This document shows, in pieces, positions 33,465 to 46,780 of a DNA stretch of 64,000 nt (within the stretch, counting starts at the first letter, position 1; every line of letters starts with the position of its first letter). Below the pieces are notes generated by a model. The model did not search any database, was not told where the DNA came from, and saw nothing but the letters and a program-made list of their open reading frames with translations. Origin of the DNA: Vicia villosa. Its lineage: Eukaryota > Streptophyta > Magnoliopsida > Fabales > Fabaceae. The translations under genes and the position numbers were made by a program. Where the stretch lies: positions 434,001 to 498,000 of the forward strand of contig NW_026705236.1 of assembly GCF_029867415.1 (NCBI RefSeq), in the 5' to 3' direction.

Positions 33465-36400
33465 TGTAGCGGGGAAAATCTGAGATCAGAGCCATAGGAT
33501 TGACTCGACTCAATATTTCAGTGAAAGTCGCCACCGCGCTTTATTGTTTCCAAAGGAAAAGGGAAAAGAACGAATAAAACCCAAAGTTTGTTTTTAAAAC
33601 AAAAAGAAAGAGATCTTAGGTACGGGTGTTGTTTATACAAGGGGAAGGTTTTAAGCACCCCTCATATCTGTGGTACTCCACAGGAACCTTTTTGAAAATC
33701 TGTGTTGTGTGTGCTAAAAAAGGGGTTTGTTTTATTTTTAAAATAAGCTCGGCAAGACATTAAGCCTTGTGCCTACATACCTCCTCGGTGCAATGGAGAA
33801 TTCAGAGCTAATGTAGTTCCGCTTAAAGGGAAAACATTTTAAAAACGAATAAACACTTTATCGTCGTCGGAGAGAAATACTCAGCCGTTGATCTTGAGCA
33901 TGAGAACAAATGAGTTCTTTGCATCGCAAATGAAAGAAGGGCTCCATCTCGGATGAAATCAACGAGTATGCCACTAGCTTTCTCACGCGGAAAAGATCTC
34001 ATTATATCAATCAATTTCAAAATCGTGGGGTATAACCACTCGTTTCGACAATTAGTCGTGTCTAAACTTTTGAAGAAAAGGCCACTAAGGGCAAAAGATA
34101 TTTTTTAAGAAAAAAATTTTGAAAAGGTTGCAAACATAAGAATATTTTGGAAAAAGGGAGAAGATTTTGAAAATTAAAGAAGGGGAGGAGATGAAGAGGC
34201 TATCCTATTGCGTAAAATAAAAGCTAAGGAAAAGAGCGGTCTAACCGAAATAAGAAGCCAACACTTGACATTAAGAGTCAAAGTAGATTTCCCATCCTTT
34301 GGACTTATCAATACCAAACCAACACATTATCACTTGGGGATCCAGATGAACTTATTATCTTTAGCACCACTTTGCATTAAGCACATTAAAATTCTGACGG
34401 AAATCGGGCAGAGTAACGGCTGTTTTCGGGTAAAATCCTTATATCAATGCCTTGGAATTAGCCATCAAGGACTTTCAAGGAAATACCTGCATGCACAAAC
34501 AGACAACAATCCAATGCCAGACAGACAGAATAACAGCAGAGCAATAACGAAATAAGGGTCCAGAGGTACTAAGTCCATAAGTCCAAATCTCCAAAATGCT
34601 CGGGATAGTAACCAATAGTCCGAAAGAGAGCCTTAAGTGTTTTTTAGATTTTCGTTATTTATTAGTGTTTTAACGTAAAAATAAAGTATGGTCCAAGTGG
34701 ACAAAGAGAAAATAGCGGAAACATAAACATATGTCCAAGTGGACAAAGAGAAAATAGCGGAATATAAACGTCCAAATGGACAAAGAGAAAAAAAAAAGAA
34801 AAGCGGAATGTAAATATGATGAAATGATAAAATAAAGCGATAAAGCGAGAAATAAAGAGCGGTATAATTAGTTGCGGAAATTAAAGTCAGTTGTTAGATG
34901 TTAAAGATAACCATCTTGAAACTTGTCAAGTATGTTATCAAAGTTAGTAAGGAAGATCGATGGTGAGTGAAGGATGTTCTCGGATTTAAATTCAATGGAA
35001 CTTTATCAGAAGCTTGATAAAATCATAGCGACTACACGATAAATTTCCATAAGTCTTAAATCAACCGCATACAATTCTCTTCCATATTTGATCTTTTTTT
35101 TTTCGGGACACGAAATATTGCGCTATGTTAAGCAGATCGCCAAGTGATTTATGTAGAAATCACCCTACAACGAGGCCGGTCAAAACTTTATGTGCTAATG
35201 CATGCGAGAGAAATGATATGTAGATCATTCTCCGAAAGCAATACCGCACGAAAAGAAAATAGGTAACGATCTAGTCTTTACCAAGAATCCATAAGAATTC
35301 TCAAAGTATTAAGACTTTCATCGATCAAAAGAAAAAAAAAAGAGAAGAAGAAGATAAAATGCATAAAGTAAAATCAACTCACACTATCATTAATATCATT
35401 CATCTAATATTATGGATTTGGTTCTTTCAAACCTATCAACATCCTAGATCCAATGATATTAATGAAGTAGAGGAAGAAAAATAAAATGTACAAAAGATAA
35501 TCAACTCACACTATCATTAATATCATTCATCTAATATTATGGATTTGGTTCTTTCAAACCTATCAACATCCTAGATCCAATGATATTAATGAAGTGGAGG
35601 AAGTAGGAAGCCAAAACAAGCATAAAAAAGGCAAAAAACACATTCTGTCCCAGAGGAAATCGATTTGCCTAGAGAGGAAATCGATTTCCTCAGTGCAGGT
35701 TTTCAAATCAGGCGCAGAAACAGAGTGGAAATCGATTTCCCTAGGGAGGAAATCGATTTCCTCTGTGCAGTTTTCAAAAAAACAGCATTAGAAGGCATAA
35801 AACTCAACTTGAGCAAATATACAAACACCTTATGATCATATATCCATTGGAGCACGAATTTTCCATCAAATCACCATCAAATAGCACCAATATAGCATCA
35901 AAGATGCATTGAACACAAGCAACAAAGATCTACATCTTAGAATTTAGGAATTTACCAATTCTTGAATTAAGTGTTGAAGTAGCTTCAAAAACAAGCACAA
36001 AATGTGTAGATCTTTCACAATTGGAGATGAACAAGCAAAGAAAAGAGTGAAATGTAGGAGGCTTAGTTCAAAACTAGCAAGATTCAATGTGAATCTCACT
36101 AATTCTATGGAAAATGAACTTTGGGTGAGGGTTTTGGAAAGGGTGAGAAATGAATTTGCAAGCAATTTTTTTGCTCTCCAAGCTTGAGAAATGAGAGAGT
36201 AGAGGTCTCTATTTTTAGAATTGGAGCAAGAGTAGTGGTAGTTTGGTCTTTTTGCATTTGGTAATTAGCTTATGTTTAATTGGTGTTTAAATGGTATTTA
36301 AATGGTATTATGAAAGGAATTAATTTTGATGAGGTGGAAAATTGGTAAAATAACAAAAATGATCAAAGAAAAAGGTGCCAAAATGATGTCAAGCTTCCCT

Positions 36401-36874
36401 CTCTATTTTTTTTGAATTTCGCCCCAAGGAAATTGATTTCCCCAGGAGTGAAATCGATTTCACTCTGTTCCAGAAGAGAATTTGGCGCAAAATACACTAG
36501 GGAAATCGATTTACCCAGGAGGGAAATTGATTTCATGCTGTCCAGAATGTGATTTTGTTGAAAATTGCTGCAGGGAAATCGATTTACCCAGTAGGGAAAT
36601 CGATTTCATCAGTCCAAAATGTGGAAAATGCCTTGCTTATGGATGTCTTGGTTTAGTACCTACAAAACAAAAGCCTACAAAGAAACAAAGCAATATTTTT
36701 GGTATTTGGGTTAGTATAATATGCATACAAGATAAACAATCATTGGTGCTTGATGGTCCCTCTTATTGATGAGGTGAGTGCAACACCACAAACAAAACTT
36801 CCAAGTGAAGCTCTTGATTAATGATTGGGATATGAATGATATAGGATCTTAGGGTCAAAAATTGGGGTATGACA
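33465..36874 (-). repeat. 3' LTR of Ogre A, 3410 bp
   Basis: On the minus strand it starts TGTCATACCCCAATTTTTGACC (first 20: TGTCATACCCCAATTTTTGA) at 36874 and ends CCCCGCTACA at 33465. The purine tract TAAATAGGGGCATC adjoins it on the right. U3 holds five pairs of AAATCGATTT dyads. It is colinear with the LTR of Ogre B at 47562-50858, with many substitutions and indels. Confidence 0.92.
35657..36606. repeat. Five pairs of GAAATCGATTT dyads at 21-bp spacing (Ogre A LTR)
   Basis: Decamer starts: 35657/35678, 35729/35750, 36430/36451, 36503/36524, 36576/36597. Every pair is exactly 21 bp apart. Neighbouring pairs are 72-73 bp apart except for a roughly 700-bp gap after pair two. Two sites read AAATTGATTT; the other eight keep AAATCGATTT. 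The preceding base is G at all ten, often extended to the palindrome GGAAATCGATTTCC. Confidence 0.92.
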
Positions 36875-37274
36875 GATGCCCCTATTTAAGTTTCCTCGAT
36901 TTGGAGATACGATGATTGGAAATCTTCGTTTTGACAAAATCGAAGAGACTTAAATATATAAAACACAATTTTTGAACCTAAGATGCTATGCAATGTTTAA
37001 TGAATGCATATGATAAGGATAAAACACGGCAACACCGGGGAGAAAAAAGGAACTCCACTGGGGAAAACAAATGTCTTGCTGGCATAACTCCACTGGGGAA
37101 GGCAAGACTTTGTTGGAGAGACGAAACTTTGGTGGGAAAAGAAACTTCTCTGGGGAAAACATTTCGCACCAGAGAGGTTAAAGCATCACCTTTCGCTGGA
37201 GGTGAGAAAATGGGGTATCCTCCTTCACTGGGGATGAGAAAGTATGCATCCTGAATCAGAATGCCAATCTTCCG

Positions 37275-38424
37275 TTAACAGAAAACACACCATCGTTCCA
37301 CTGATGATATGAAGAGATGTACCGCCGTACCATTGACGATAACACATACCAACGTTCCACTGAAGGTATGAAGAGATATACCACCGTACCACTGATGATA
37401 TAAAAAGAGATAATTCATCGACATACCACTAACGATGAAAGAGATGTATCGCCGTACCACTGACGATAACACATACCAACGTTCCACTGAAGGTATGAAG
37501 AGATATACCACCGTACCACTGATGATATAAAAGGAGATAATTCATCGACGTACAACTGACGATGAAAGAGATATACCGCCGTACCACTGACGATAACACA
37601 TACCAACGTTCCACTGAAGGTATGAAGAGATATACCACCGTACCACTGATGATATAAAAAGGGATAATTCATCGACGTACCACTGACGATGAAAGAGATG
37701 TACCGCCGTACCACTGACGATAACACATACCAACGTTCCACTGAAGGTATGAAGAGATATACCACCGTACCACTGATGATATAAAAAGAGATAATTCATC
37801 GACGTACCACTGACGATGAAAGAGATGTATCGCCGTACCACTGACGATAACACATACCAACGTTCCACTGAAGGTATGAAGAGATATACCACCGTACCAC
37901 TGATGATATAAAAAGAGATAATTCATCGATGTACCACTGACGATGAAAGAGATATACCGCCGTACCACTGACGATAACATATACCAACGTTCCACTGAAG
38001 GTATGAAGAGATATACCACCGTACCACTGATGATATAAAAAGGGATAATTCATCGACGTACCACTGACGATGAAAGAGATGTACCGCCGTACCACTGACG
38101 ATAACATATACCAACGTTCCACTGAAGGTATGAAGAGATATACCACCGTACCACTGATGATATAAAAAGGGATAATTCATCGACGTACCACTGACGATGA
38201 AAGAGATGTACCGCCGTGCCACTGACGATAACACATATCGACGTTCCACTGAAGGTATGAAGAAATATACCACCGTACCACTGATGATATAAAAGGAGAT
38301 AATTCATCGACGTACCACTGACGATGAAAGAGATGTACCGTCGTACCACTGACGATAACACATACCCACGTTCCACTGAAGGTATGAAGAGATGCCCCTT
38401 CGTATCACTGACGGTGAAGAGCAA
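37275..38424. repeat. 127-bp tandem repeats, about nine copies (Ogre A 3' UTR)
   Basis: The period is 127 bp. Each unit splits into four related subunits of roughly 27-36 bp that share CCACTGA (GTACCACTGACGATGA, GTACCACTGACGATAAC, GTTCCACTGAAGGTATG, GTACCACTGATGATATA). This is a higher-order repeat. Because 127 is not a multiple of three, staggered 116-residue open frames appear on the minus strand; they are by-products, not genes. Confidence 0.95.
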
Positions 38425-39440
38425 TCAATAATACTTTTTCAAAGATTTGAGGATGCAAACACAAATGCATAATCTCAACATTCATCATCCAGCGACCAAA
38501 ATTCAATCCATGACCAAATGGAAAGAAGCTGCCAAAAAGACTGGACCAAGTGAGGGAGAAACTCACTGGTCTTCTGTTCGTAGACATCTGAACAAAATAA
38601 CTAAAACATATTATCCACCTAAAAACAAATTCAGTGGGGATTTTCAAGGAAAGTGAGCTTTTTCTGCTTAAGACACTCTAAATGAAAGAGCAATCTGTTT
38701 GACAGTAAACTTCATGATAGCAAATGTGAATGTATGACTGTTTTTGATGCATGTTAATGATGCATATGCTGCCAAAACTTAGCACAAGAATTAACTCAAG
38801 AGATGGAGTACGAAAATAACATAATCAGGCATGTCTCAAGCTGAACACCAGAGCAGAAACTGCTATAACAATCTTTTGATGGCTTCAGAATAAATGCTAC
38901 CCAACACTAGGGGAACATCGGAGCTGAGAGAACACAGCAGTTGAGTTCTACACCATATTCGAACCAGGCCAAAGGTGCATTGAGTGGAACACATTCTTCT
39001 TCTTTTGCATATGAATATATGAACATATCCATTCCTTGTAATGCACTTATGGATCAAAGTAAAACTTCCTTTTATATATTTCAAAAAAGGATTTTGTTGA
39101 GATCAATTTTTCTTTTTGTTTCAAAAATTACTATCACCAATAAATGACGTTTTGAGAGATATGAAAGAAATAAGATTGCCAATAGAAGGTAAAGGCTCAA
39201 ACTTTTTTTAATAGAATGGTAGCCTGCAAAAGGCAAGACCCCATGCATTATTACAAAGTTTGGAAAGTGGTAATTTTGTGGAAAAGGTACATTGAAATGT
39301 AATGACCCTATCCTCTCTCTCAACTTGGAATTCTTGAGCAAAGGCTTCCGTTGAAATGTGTTGAACTTCTTATAATAAACAGATGACTGCTGATGATCAA
39401 GTCTTGTCTGATGTAGTTACTTGCCATGAATCCCTAACTT

Positions 39441-39590
39441 TTGCCTGGACCGCCCTTTCGGGTTTTCAGTCCACCGGGTATTTTATTCTGTTTATGTCTC
39501 TAATTTTTGCCTGGATCGCCCTTTCGGGTTTTCAATCCACCGAGACGCTCTTTTTTGCCTAAGCCGCCCTTTCGGGTTTTCAACTTAGCA
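39441..39590 (-). other. Three tandem GNRA-type hairpins after the Ogre A pol stop
   Basis: Three copies share the sense-strand core CCCGAAAGGG, a GAAA tetraloop on a CCC/GGG stem. Outer arms differ but remain complementary: TGGAC/GTCCA (39446-39473), TGGAT/ATCCA (39512-39539), CTAAG/CTTAG (39559-39588). The first lies about 140 bp and the last about 20 bp from the pol stop codon. Confidence 0.75.
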
Positions 39591-39609
39591 AGCTGTTCTT
39601 TTATTATTT

Positions 39610-42600
39610 TTAGGCGAAGTATTTCTTGACTACATCAGCATTCACGGGACGTGGGAGCTCTTCTCCATCCATAGTTGCAAGAATTAATGCACCGCCAGAG
39701 AAGGCTTTCTTAACAACATATGGTCTTTCAAAATTAGGAGTCCATTTGCCCCTTGAATCGGAGGTAAAAGACAAGATCCTTTTGAGCACGAGGTCGCCTT
39801 CTCTGAATACACGAGGTCGAACCTTCTTATCAAAAGCTTTCTTCATTCTTTTCTGGTACAACTGACCATGGCATAAAGCCGTCATTCTCTTTTCTTCTAT
39901 CAAATCCAATTGATCAAACCTGCTCTGATACCACTCAGCCTCAGATAACTTGGTTTCCATTAAAACTCTCAGTGATGGAATCTCAACCTCAATGGGGAGC
40001 ACTGCTTCCATACCGTAAACCAAAGAAAAGGGGGTTGCCCCGGTTGAAGTACGAACAGATGTACGGTACCCATGCAAAGCAAATGGGAGCATCTCATGCC
40101 AGTCCTTGTACGTAACAACCATCTTTTGCACAATCTTCTTAATATTCTTATTTGCTGCTTCAACAGCTCCATTCATCTTTGGCCTATAAGGCGAAGAGTT
40201 GTGGTGTTCAATCTTGAAACTTTCACACAGTTCTCTCATTATGCTGTTGTTCAGATTCGAGCCATTATCAGTAATGATCTTGCTCGGTACACCATATCTG
40301 CAGATGATGTTGTTCTTGATAAATCTAACCACAACTTGCTTTGTCACATTAGCATATGAAGCAGCTTCTACCCACTTGGTAAAATAATCAATTGCTACCA
40401 GGATGAATCGATGTCCATTCGAAGCCTTGGGTTCAATCATGCCAATCATATCAATACCCCACATAGAGAAAGGCCATGGAGAAGAAATAACATTGAGAAG
40501 TGTCGGAGGCACATGAATCTTGTCAGCATACACTTGACACTTGTGACACTTCTTTACAAACTTGTAGCAATCAGATTCCATTGTCAGCCAATAGTAACCT
40601 GCTCTAAGCATCTTTTTAGCCATCGAATGTCCATTGGAATGAGTACCAAAAGATCCTTCATGGATTTCGTGCATTAACATGTCTGCTTCGTGTCTATCCA
40701 CGCATCTGAGCAAAACCATGTCATAATTCCTTTTATACAAAACATCAGCATTGATGAAGAAACTGCCAGCCAATCTCCTTAAAGTTTTCTTATCCTTATT
40801 TGATGCCCCAAGTGGGTATTCTTGAGTCTGAAGGAAGTGCTTAATATCGAAATACCAAGGCTTTTCATCCGTTGATTCCTCAACGGCAAATACATGAGCA
40901 GGTCTATCAAGACGCCTGATTGTAATCTGAGGTTCCTCATTATGGAAGTTCACTTTGTACAAGGAGGACAATGTGGCTAAAGCATCAGCCATCTGATTCT
41001 CATCTCGAGGGATGTGGTGGAATTCAACTTTGTTAAAGAACGTCAACAGCCTTCTGGCATAATCTTTGTAAGGGATCAAGCCAGGATGACGAGTTTCCCA
41101 TTCTCCTTTAATCTGATTAATCACAAGCGCATAATCTCCATAAACATCAAGAATCTTAATTCTCAGATTAATGGCCTCTTCAAGTCCCATGATGCAAGCT
41201 TCATACTCAGCAATATTATTTGTACAATCAAAACATATCCTTGCAGTGAAAGGTACATGTGACCCTTGCGGAGTGACAATAATGGCGTCAATCCCATGGC
41301 CATGAATGTTAGAAGCTCCATCAAAAATTAAACCCCACTTGGATTCTGGATCTGGTCCTTCTTCTGGCAATGGTTCATCCCAATCTTGAGATCTCAAATA
41401 CATTATATCTTCATCTGGGAAGTCCATTCTGATAGATTGATGATCATCAATTGGTTGGTGAGCGAGGTACTCTGCCAACACACTTCCTTTCACAGCTTTC
41501 TGAGCTCGATATTCAATATCATATTCTGATAACAACATTTGCCAGCGAGCGATCCTTCCAGTTAATGCAGGTTTCTCAAATACGTACTTAATTGGATCCA
41601 TTTTGGAAATCAATAGGGTGGTGTGGTTCAACATATACTGTCTTAGTCGGCGAGCAGCCCACGCCAAAGCACAGCAAGTTTTCTCAAGCAGCGAGTATCT
41701 TGTTTCGCACTAGGTAAACTTTTTGCTAAGGTAGTATATTGCATACTCTTTTCGACCAGACTCGTCATGCTGACCCAACACACATCCCATTGAATTTTCA
41801 AGTACCGTGAGGTACATAATCAAAGGTCTTCCCTCAACTGGAGGGAGCAAAATGGGAGGTTTAAGCAGATATTCTTTGATGTTGTTAAAAGCTTTCTGAC
41901 AATCTTCATTACACACACATCCCTGATTTTTCTTTAACAACTTGAAGATTGGCTCACAAGTAGCAGTCATATTGGAAATGAACCTGGAGATATAATTCAA
42001 ACGTCCGAGGAAACCCCTCACTTGTTTCTCAGTCTTTGGTGCTGGCATTTCCTGAATTGCTTTGACTTTATCAGGATCTACTTCAATTCCTCTCTGACTG
42101 ACAATGAAACCCAATAATTTTCCTGAACGGACTCCAAAAGTGCATTTGTTCGGATTCAGGCGGAGACGATACTTTCTCAAACGCTGAAACAACTTAAAAA
42201 GATCCTCCATGTCCCCTTCCTCTGACTAGGACTTGGCAATCATGTCATCCACATAAACCTCAATTTCTTTGTGCATCATATCATGGAAAAGAGTGGTCAT
42301 GGCCCTCTGATATGCCGCGCCAGCATTCTTCAACCCAAAAGGCATCACTTTGTAACAGAATGTCCCCCATGGCGTAATAAAGGTTGTCTTTTCCATGTCT
42401 TCAGGTGCCATCTTAATCTGGTTGTATCCTGAAAAACCATCCATAAAGGAGAAAACCTCAAATTTTGCCGTGCTATCTACCAACATATCAATGTGAGGTA
42501 GAGGAAAATCATCTTTCGGACTGGCTTTATTCAAATCTCTATAATCAACACACATACGAACTTTTCCGTCTTTCTTCGGAACAGGCACAATATTGGCAAT

Positions 42601-43072
42601 CCATTGAGGATATACAGAAGTAACAAGGAAACCTGCGTCTATCTGCTTCAAGACCTCATTCTTAATCTTTTCCGCCATATCAGGATGACTTCTTCTTAGC
42701 TTTTGCTTGACAGGAGGGCATTCAGGTTTCAACGACAAACGATGCTCCACAATATCTGTGTCCAACCCAGGCATGTCTTGGTAGGACCATGCAAAAATGT
42801 CAACATACTCTTTAAGAAGCTCTACCATCCTCTTCTTAACATCTTGACCAAGCAGTGCCCCAATCTTGACTTCCTTTTTATCTTCTTCAGAACCCAAGTT
42901 GATGACTTCTAACGGTTCTTTATATGGCTGAATGGTGTCTTCCTCGTGCTCAAGCAGTCGGGAAATCTCATCAGGAATACATTCATCACTCTCTTCTTCC
43001 GCCTCATACACAGGACACTCGAAGTTAGGAGAGGGTGCAGGATCATTACTTTCAACGGTTTTATTGATTAAT
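39610..43072 (-). pseudogene. Ogre A pol: RT, RNase H, archaeal-type RNase H, integrase; two stops
   Basis: After the intron the frame begins LINKTVESNDPAP. RT shows VPKKDGKVRMCVDYRDLN, FMDGFSGYNQI, and the active site VYVDDMIAK. The first RNase H follows (LGQHDESGRKEYAIYYLSKK). A second RNase H of the Tat type comes next (LIFDGASNIHGHG, NNIAEYEACIMGL, IPRDENQMADALA). Integrase has the HHCC finger (HKCQVYADKIH) and D,D,E residues (GIDMIG, IITDNGSN, NGAVEAAN), and ends VNADVVKKYFA. TAG codons at 42226-42228, just after the RT active site, and at 41710-41712, within RNase H, break it. Both positions are sense codons in Ogre B. Confidence 0.92.
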
Positions 43073-43337
43073 CTGCACAAGTGATTATTATTTCAGGAAA
43101 AAGGAAAGATATATGCAAACATGTAATCGTGCAGATTATGGCAAATGAAAACAATTTTTAAGGTTTTGTGTTACCACTTTCCAGAAAAAGCAAAAAGATA
43201 AAAAACATGTATATGCAGAAACAAAATGACTTTTATTGATGATTTTAATGTTTAAAACAAACAGACAAAAGCCCCAACAACTTCACTTTCATCTTGGGCA
43301 GAATGAAAGGATTTTGAAAAACATAAAAGCAAATTAC
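43073..43337 (-). other. Ogre A intron between protease and RT
   Basis: The minus-strand donor GTAATTTGC follows CATGCTTCAAA (exon end 43338). The acceptor CACTTGTGCAG ends at 43073. The 265-bp gap is stop-rich and AT-rich. Joining the exons restores one frame across THASK/LINKTV. An intron at this place is a known hallmark of Ogre gag-pol. Confidence 0.82.
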
Positions 43338-46300
43338 TTTGAAGCATGAGTACACTCAGGAATGTCAATGGTGATCCAATTCTTAATCATCTTTCCATGG
43401 GTCACAAAGTTTGGCACTTCTGGCTCTGATTCATCTTCAACAATAGCGTCCACCTCTGGAAGAGTCAGATGTAGAAACCCAGCACTATGGAACATTTCCT
43501 GATAAGGACAAAAAGAAGATTTCGGCTTCATCACAGACTTGTATGAGGCAGAAAATCCCAGACCAGCTCTATTCTTGTTCTCTTGCAGACTCACCACTTG
43601 TCCCCAGACTCCTGAATGTCCATTCTGAACCACCAGCTGAGCGTCTTTGAAGGAGGCAATAAAAGCTTCATCCTTTTTGAATTCATCATTAACAGACAGG
43701 GCTTGGAATGCAGTTCCAATGAACACTTCATCAGCTTCTATGGTACGGAACGAAGAGAGATGACTAATAAGCAAAGCCTGTTCTCCATTCACAACGACCA
43801 TCTTTCCATCTTTCACAAATTTCAACTTCTGGTGAAGAGTCGAAGTAACTGCCCCAGCTTCATGGATCCATGGGTGTCCCAATAAGCAACTGTATGCAGG
43901 GAAAATGTCCATCACTTGAAAAGTAATCTTGAAGACAAATGGTCCAACACCAGTAGGCAAATCAACCTCTCCAACCACAAAAGCCTTGACAATCACATTA
44001 CTAAATCTCATTGGTGTGTCACCATAAGACAGCTTAGCAAGAGTAGATTTCGGCATGACATTCAGCGATGAACCAGTATCGATCAACACATTGGACATTG
44101 AGTCCTCTTTGCAACTGACAGAGATGTGCAAAGCCAAATTATGATTTCTCCCTTCCTCAGGCAAATCTTCATCACTGAAGCTCAGATTGTTACATGCAGT
44201 GATATTACTCACAACCCCATTAAACTGATCCAGCGTCACATCATGATCCACAAAGGCTTGATCAAGTATTTTCATCAAAGAATCCCTATGAGCAGGAGAA
44301 CTCGTCAGCAGCTCCATTTGTATGGAGTGCGATGCAACTGATCCACAATCTTATAATCACTCATCTTGATAAGCTTCAAAATCTCATCCATCTCCTTTCC
44401 TGAAGATGATCCAACATTCTCTTTTGTCGCATCATTCGTATTTACTGGCACTTGAGTAGGATTCCTCTGGACATCCACAACTGTTTGGGGTTGAGTAAAA
44501 ACTCGTCCGCTTCTAGTCACTCTACTAACATCTGCTATATTCTCAACAGAAGACAGAGGCTTAATCTCAACTTCTTTTCCAGCTTCCAACATGGTGGCAT
44601 TGTATCTGTAGGGTACAGCTTTGTCAGAACTATAAGGTACAGATCCAGGCAAACATATCACAAGAGGTTCTACAGCAGCTTTGCCATAATAACCAATCTC
44701 TACACATTCCGGTATTTCAAAGCATGGTTCAATCACATTGACATAATTTTAATCTCTATCCCTCAGAATCTCAATGAGCCTTTGATCTATCATCTCTTGT
44801 AAATCTCTTCTCACAATATAACACCCTCGAGGATTAACTGAACAAATCCTACAAGCAGCATGATTATGCTCATAATGACTGTATTCACACAGAGTGGCAT
44901 GCATCTCTACCAATGATCCTCTGATGTGTTCCACACGATAAATCTTATACTTCCCAGGGCATCCATGCACCATATTCACAGCAGACGCTTCATGAGTTGG
45001 CAACGGATTGTTCTGCACATTTGGGCCAATATCACGGAAGGAAAGCATACCCGAACGGACCAATCTCTGAACTTCATTCTTCAGGGACCAACAGTTTTCC
45101 AAATCATGCCCAGGAGCATTCTGATGAAAATCACAAGTGGCATCAGCTTTGTACCACCAAGGGAGTTTCTCTAGAGCAGGAGGTGGTGACCTTGGTTGAA
45201 CCAACTTCTTATGAATTAGAGCAGGATACAGTTCAGTGTACGTCATAGGGATAGGATCAATATTAACTCGAGGATACGGATTCCGCCTTGCTGGTTGTTG
45301 ATTAACAGGAGCTACAGGCACTGAATTCACAACAAGAGTTACTGACGCCACTTGTTGAGATTGATTTCTAAATCGACTATTCCTCCCATGAGAAACAGCA
45401 TTAGCATCTGATTCCTTCTTCTTCTGGAATGAAGAACCATACTTCTTCGCACCACCAAACGAATTGTCATTCCGAACCAGACGACCTTCTCGCACAGCTT
45501 CTTCCAACCTGACACCCATACCCACCATTTCGGTGAAGTCTACAGGAGCACTTGCAATCATCTTCTCATAGTAAAACGGACCAAGAGTCTTAAGGAATAT
45601 CTTAGTCATCTCTTTCTCTTCCATCGGAGGAATCACTTGGGCGGCAACCTCACGCCATCTCTGAGCATATTCCTTGAAGGATTCCTTCTCTTTCTGCATC
45701 ATAGCTCGCAATTGATCTCTATCAGGAGCCATGTCCACATTATACTTATATTGCTTCACAAACGCTTCAGCCAAGTCATTAAAAGTGCGAATATGGGTGC
45801 TATCAAGGCCCATATACCACTTAGAAGCAGCTCCAGTCAAACTGTCTTGGAAATAATTGATCAACAGACGTTGATCATCAGTGTGAGTGGACATCTTCCT
45901 TACATACATCACCAGATGTGCCTGAGGGCAGGAGTTTCCCTTATACTTCTCAAAATCAGGCAGCTTGAACTTAGCAGGTACTTTCACATTGGGAACAAGG
46001 CAGAGATCATGCACATTCTTTCCAAACAGTTCTTTCCCACGCAGGGCTTTCATTTCTTTCTGCAATTCTTCAAACTGATCTTGGAAACCATCCATTCTGT
46101 CATGAATTTCACTTGGAGCAGCATCATAAATGGGCTCTGGGACAAAAGGACCTGTATGAACAATAGGAGATGTGTTGACCATGATAGGAGTCAACGGACG
46201 AGTCATCTCAGGAACAGACAAATAACCTTCAGGCATGCCCCAGGGATATCCATTAGGCATACGTTGCAAAGTAGCACCAACAGGAACAGCAGGAATTGTT

Positions 46301-46488
46301 GTAGCAGCAATTTCAGAAATCACAGTAGCTTAACCCTGAGCTTGGGCATTGGGAGGAGGAATCTGATTCTGATTCTGATTCTGAGTAGCCATCAATGTCT
46401 CAACCAGAGCAGTGAGACGATCCACACCAGATCTCAAAGTAACAACCTCTTCACGTAGCTCACGATTCTCTTGTTCAAGACCTTCCAT
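43338..46488 (-). pseudogene. Ogre A gag-protease, stops and frameshift
   Basis: Gag starts MEGLEQENRELREEVV (46488). It contains the Pro-rich linker, the retro-gag domain (FKLPDFEKYKGNSCPQAHLV, WYMGLDSTHIRTFNDLAEAF, RWREVAAQV) and the WWYKADATCDFHQNAPGHD finger-like block. The protease active site is VLIDTGSSLNVMP, with LLGHPWIHEAGAV downstream. TAA at 46330-46332, TAA at 44749-44751 and a frameshift near 44320 (end of HRTPYK) disrupt it. The 3' end joins the intron donor at 43338. Confidence 0.88.
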
Positions 46489-46780
46489 CTTCTTCTTGCA
46501 GTTAGCTCGAGTGTTATACCGGTGAGACAGCTTGATTCAATTCTGTATGAAGAACACTGAATAAGACCTTGGGAATACTCTTGGAAGCAAGACCAAAATG
46601 CAGAATGATGCATGAAATGAAATGCAAATGATTTTTATTATTGGTTTTCAAGGAACTTTAAGACATTGATTGTAAACATTAGCAAAAAAAACAACACAAA
46701 ACATAACATCATTCTTTCATTAGTAATGGAAAAGCTTACAAAAGGATTCAAAGATCCAAAATTACAAAATAAAGGAAAAG

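Larger units (their letters stand above)
36875..39609 (-). other. 3' UTR of Ogre A with purine tract
   Basis: Non-coding region between the pol stop (39610) and the LTR. From the pol side it has three GNRA-capped hairpins (39441-39590), about 1 kb of unique sequence, the 127-bp tandem array (37275-38424), an irregular ACTGGGGAA-type repeat zone (37035-37230), and the polypurine tract next to the LTR. A long, hypervariable tandem-repeat 3' UTR is known in Ogre elements and can seed satellites. Confidence 0.8.

Noticed and set aside
35657..36606. CRISPR-like array from the repeated dyads
   Set aside because: Plant nuclear context, palindromic 10-14-mers, no spacers of uniform length and no cas genes.
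37275..38424. Staggered 116-residue open frames rich in Tyr, Trp and Ser on the minus strand
   Set aside because: They recur every 127 bp because the tandem repeat lacks stops in one frame; no start context, no family, and the same in Ogre B. Treated as repeat by-products.
45637..46458. Plus-strand 273-residue ORF
   Set aside because: Antisense shadow of Ogre A gag; the minus-strand protein has clear gag motifs.
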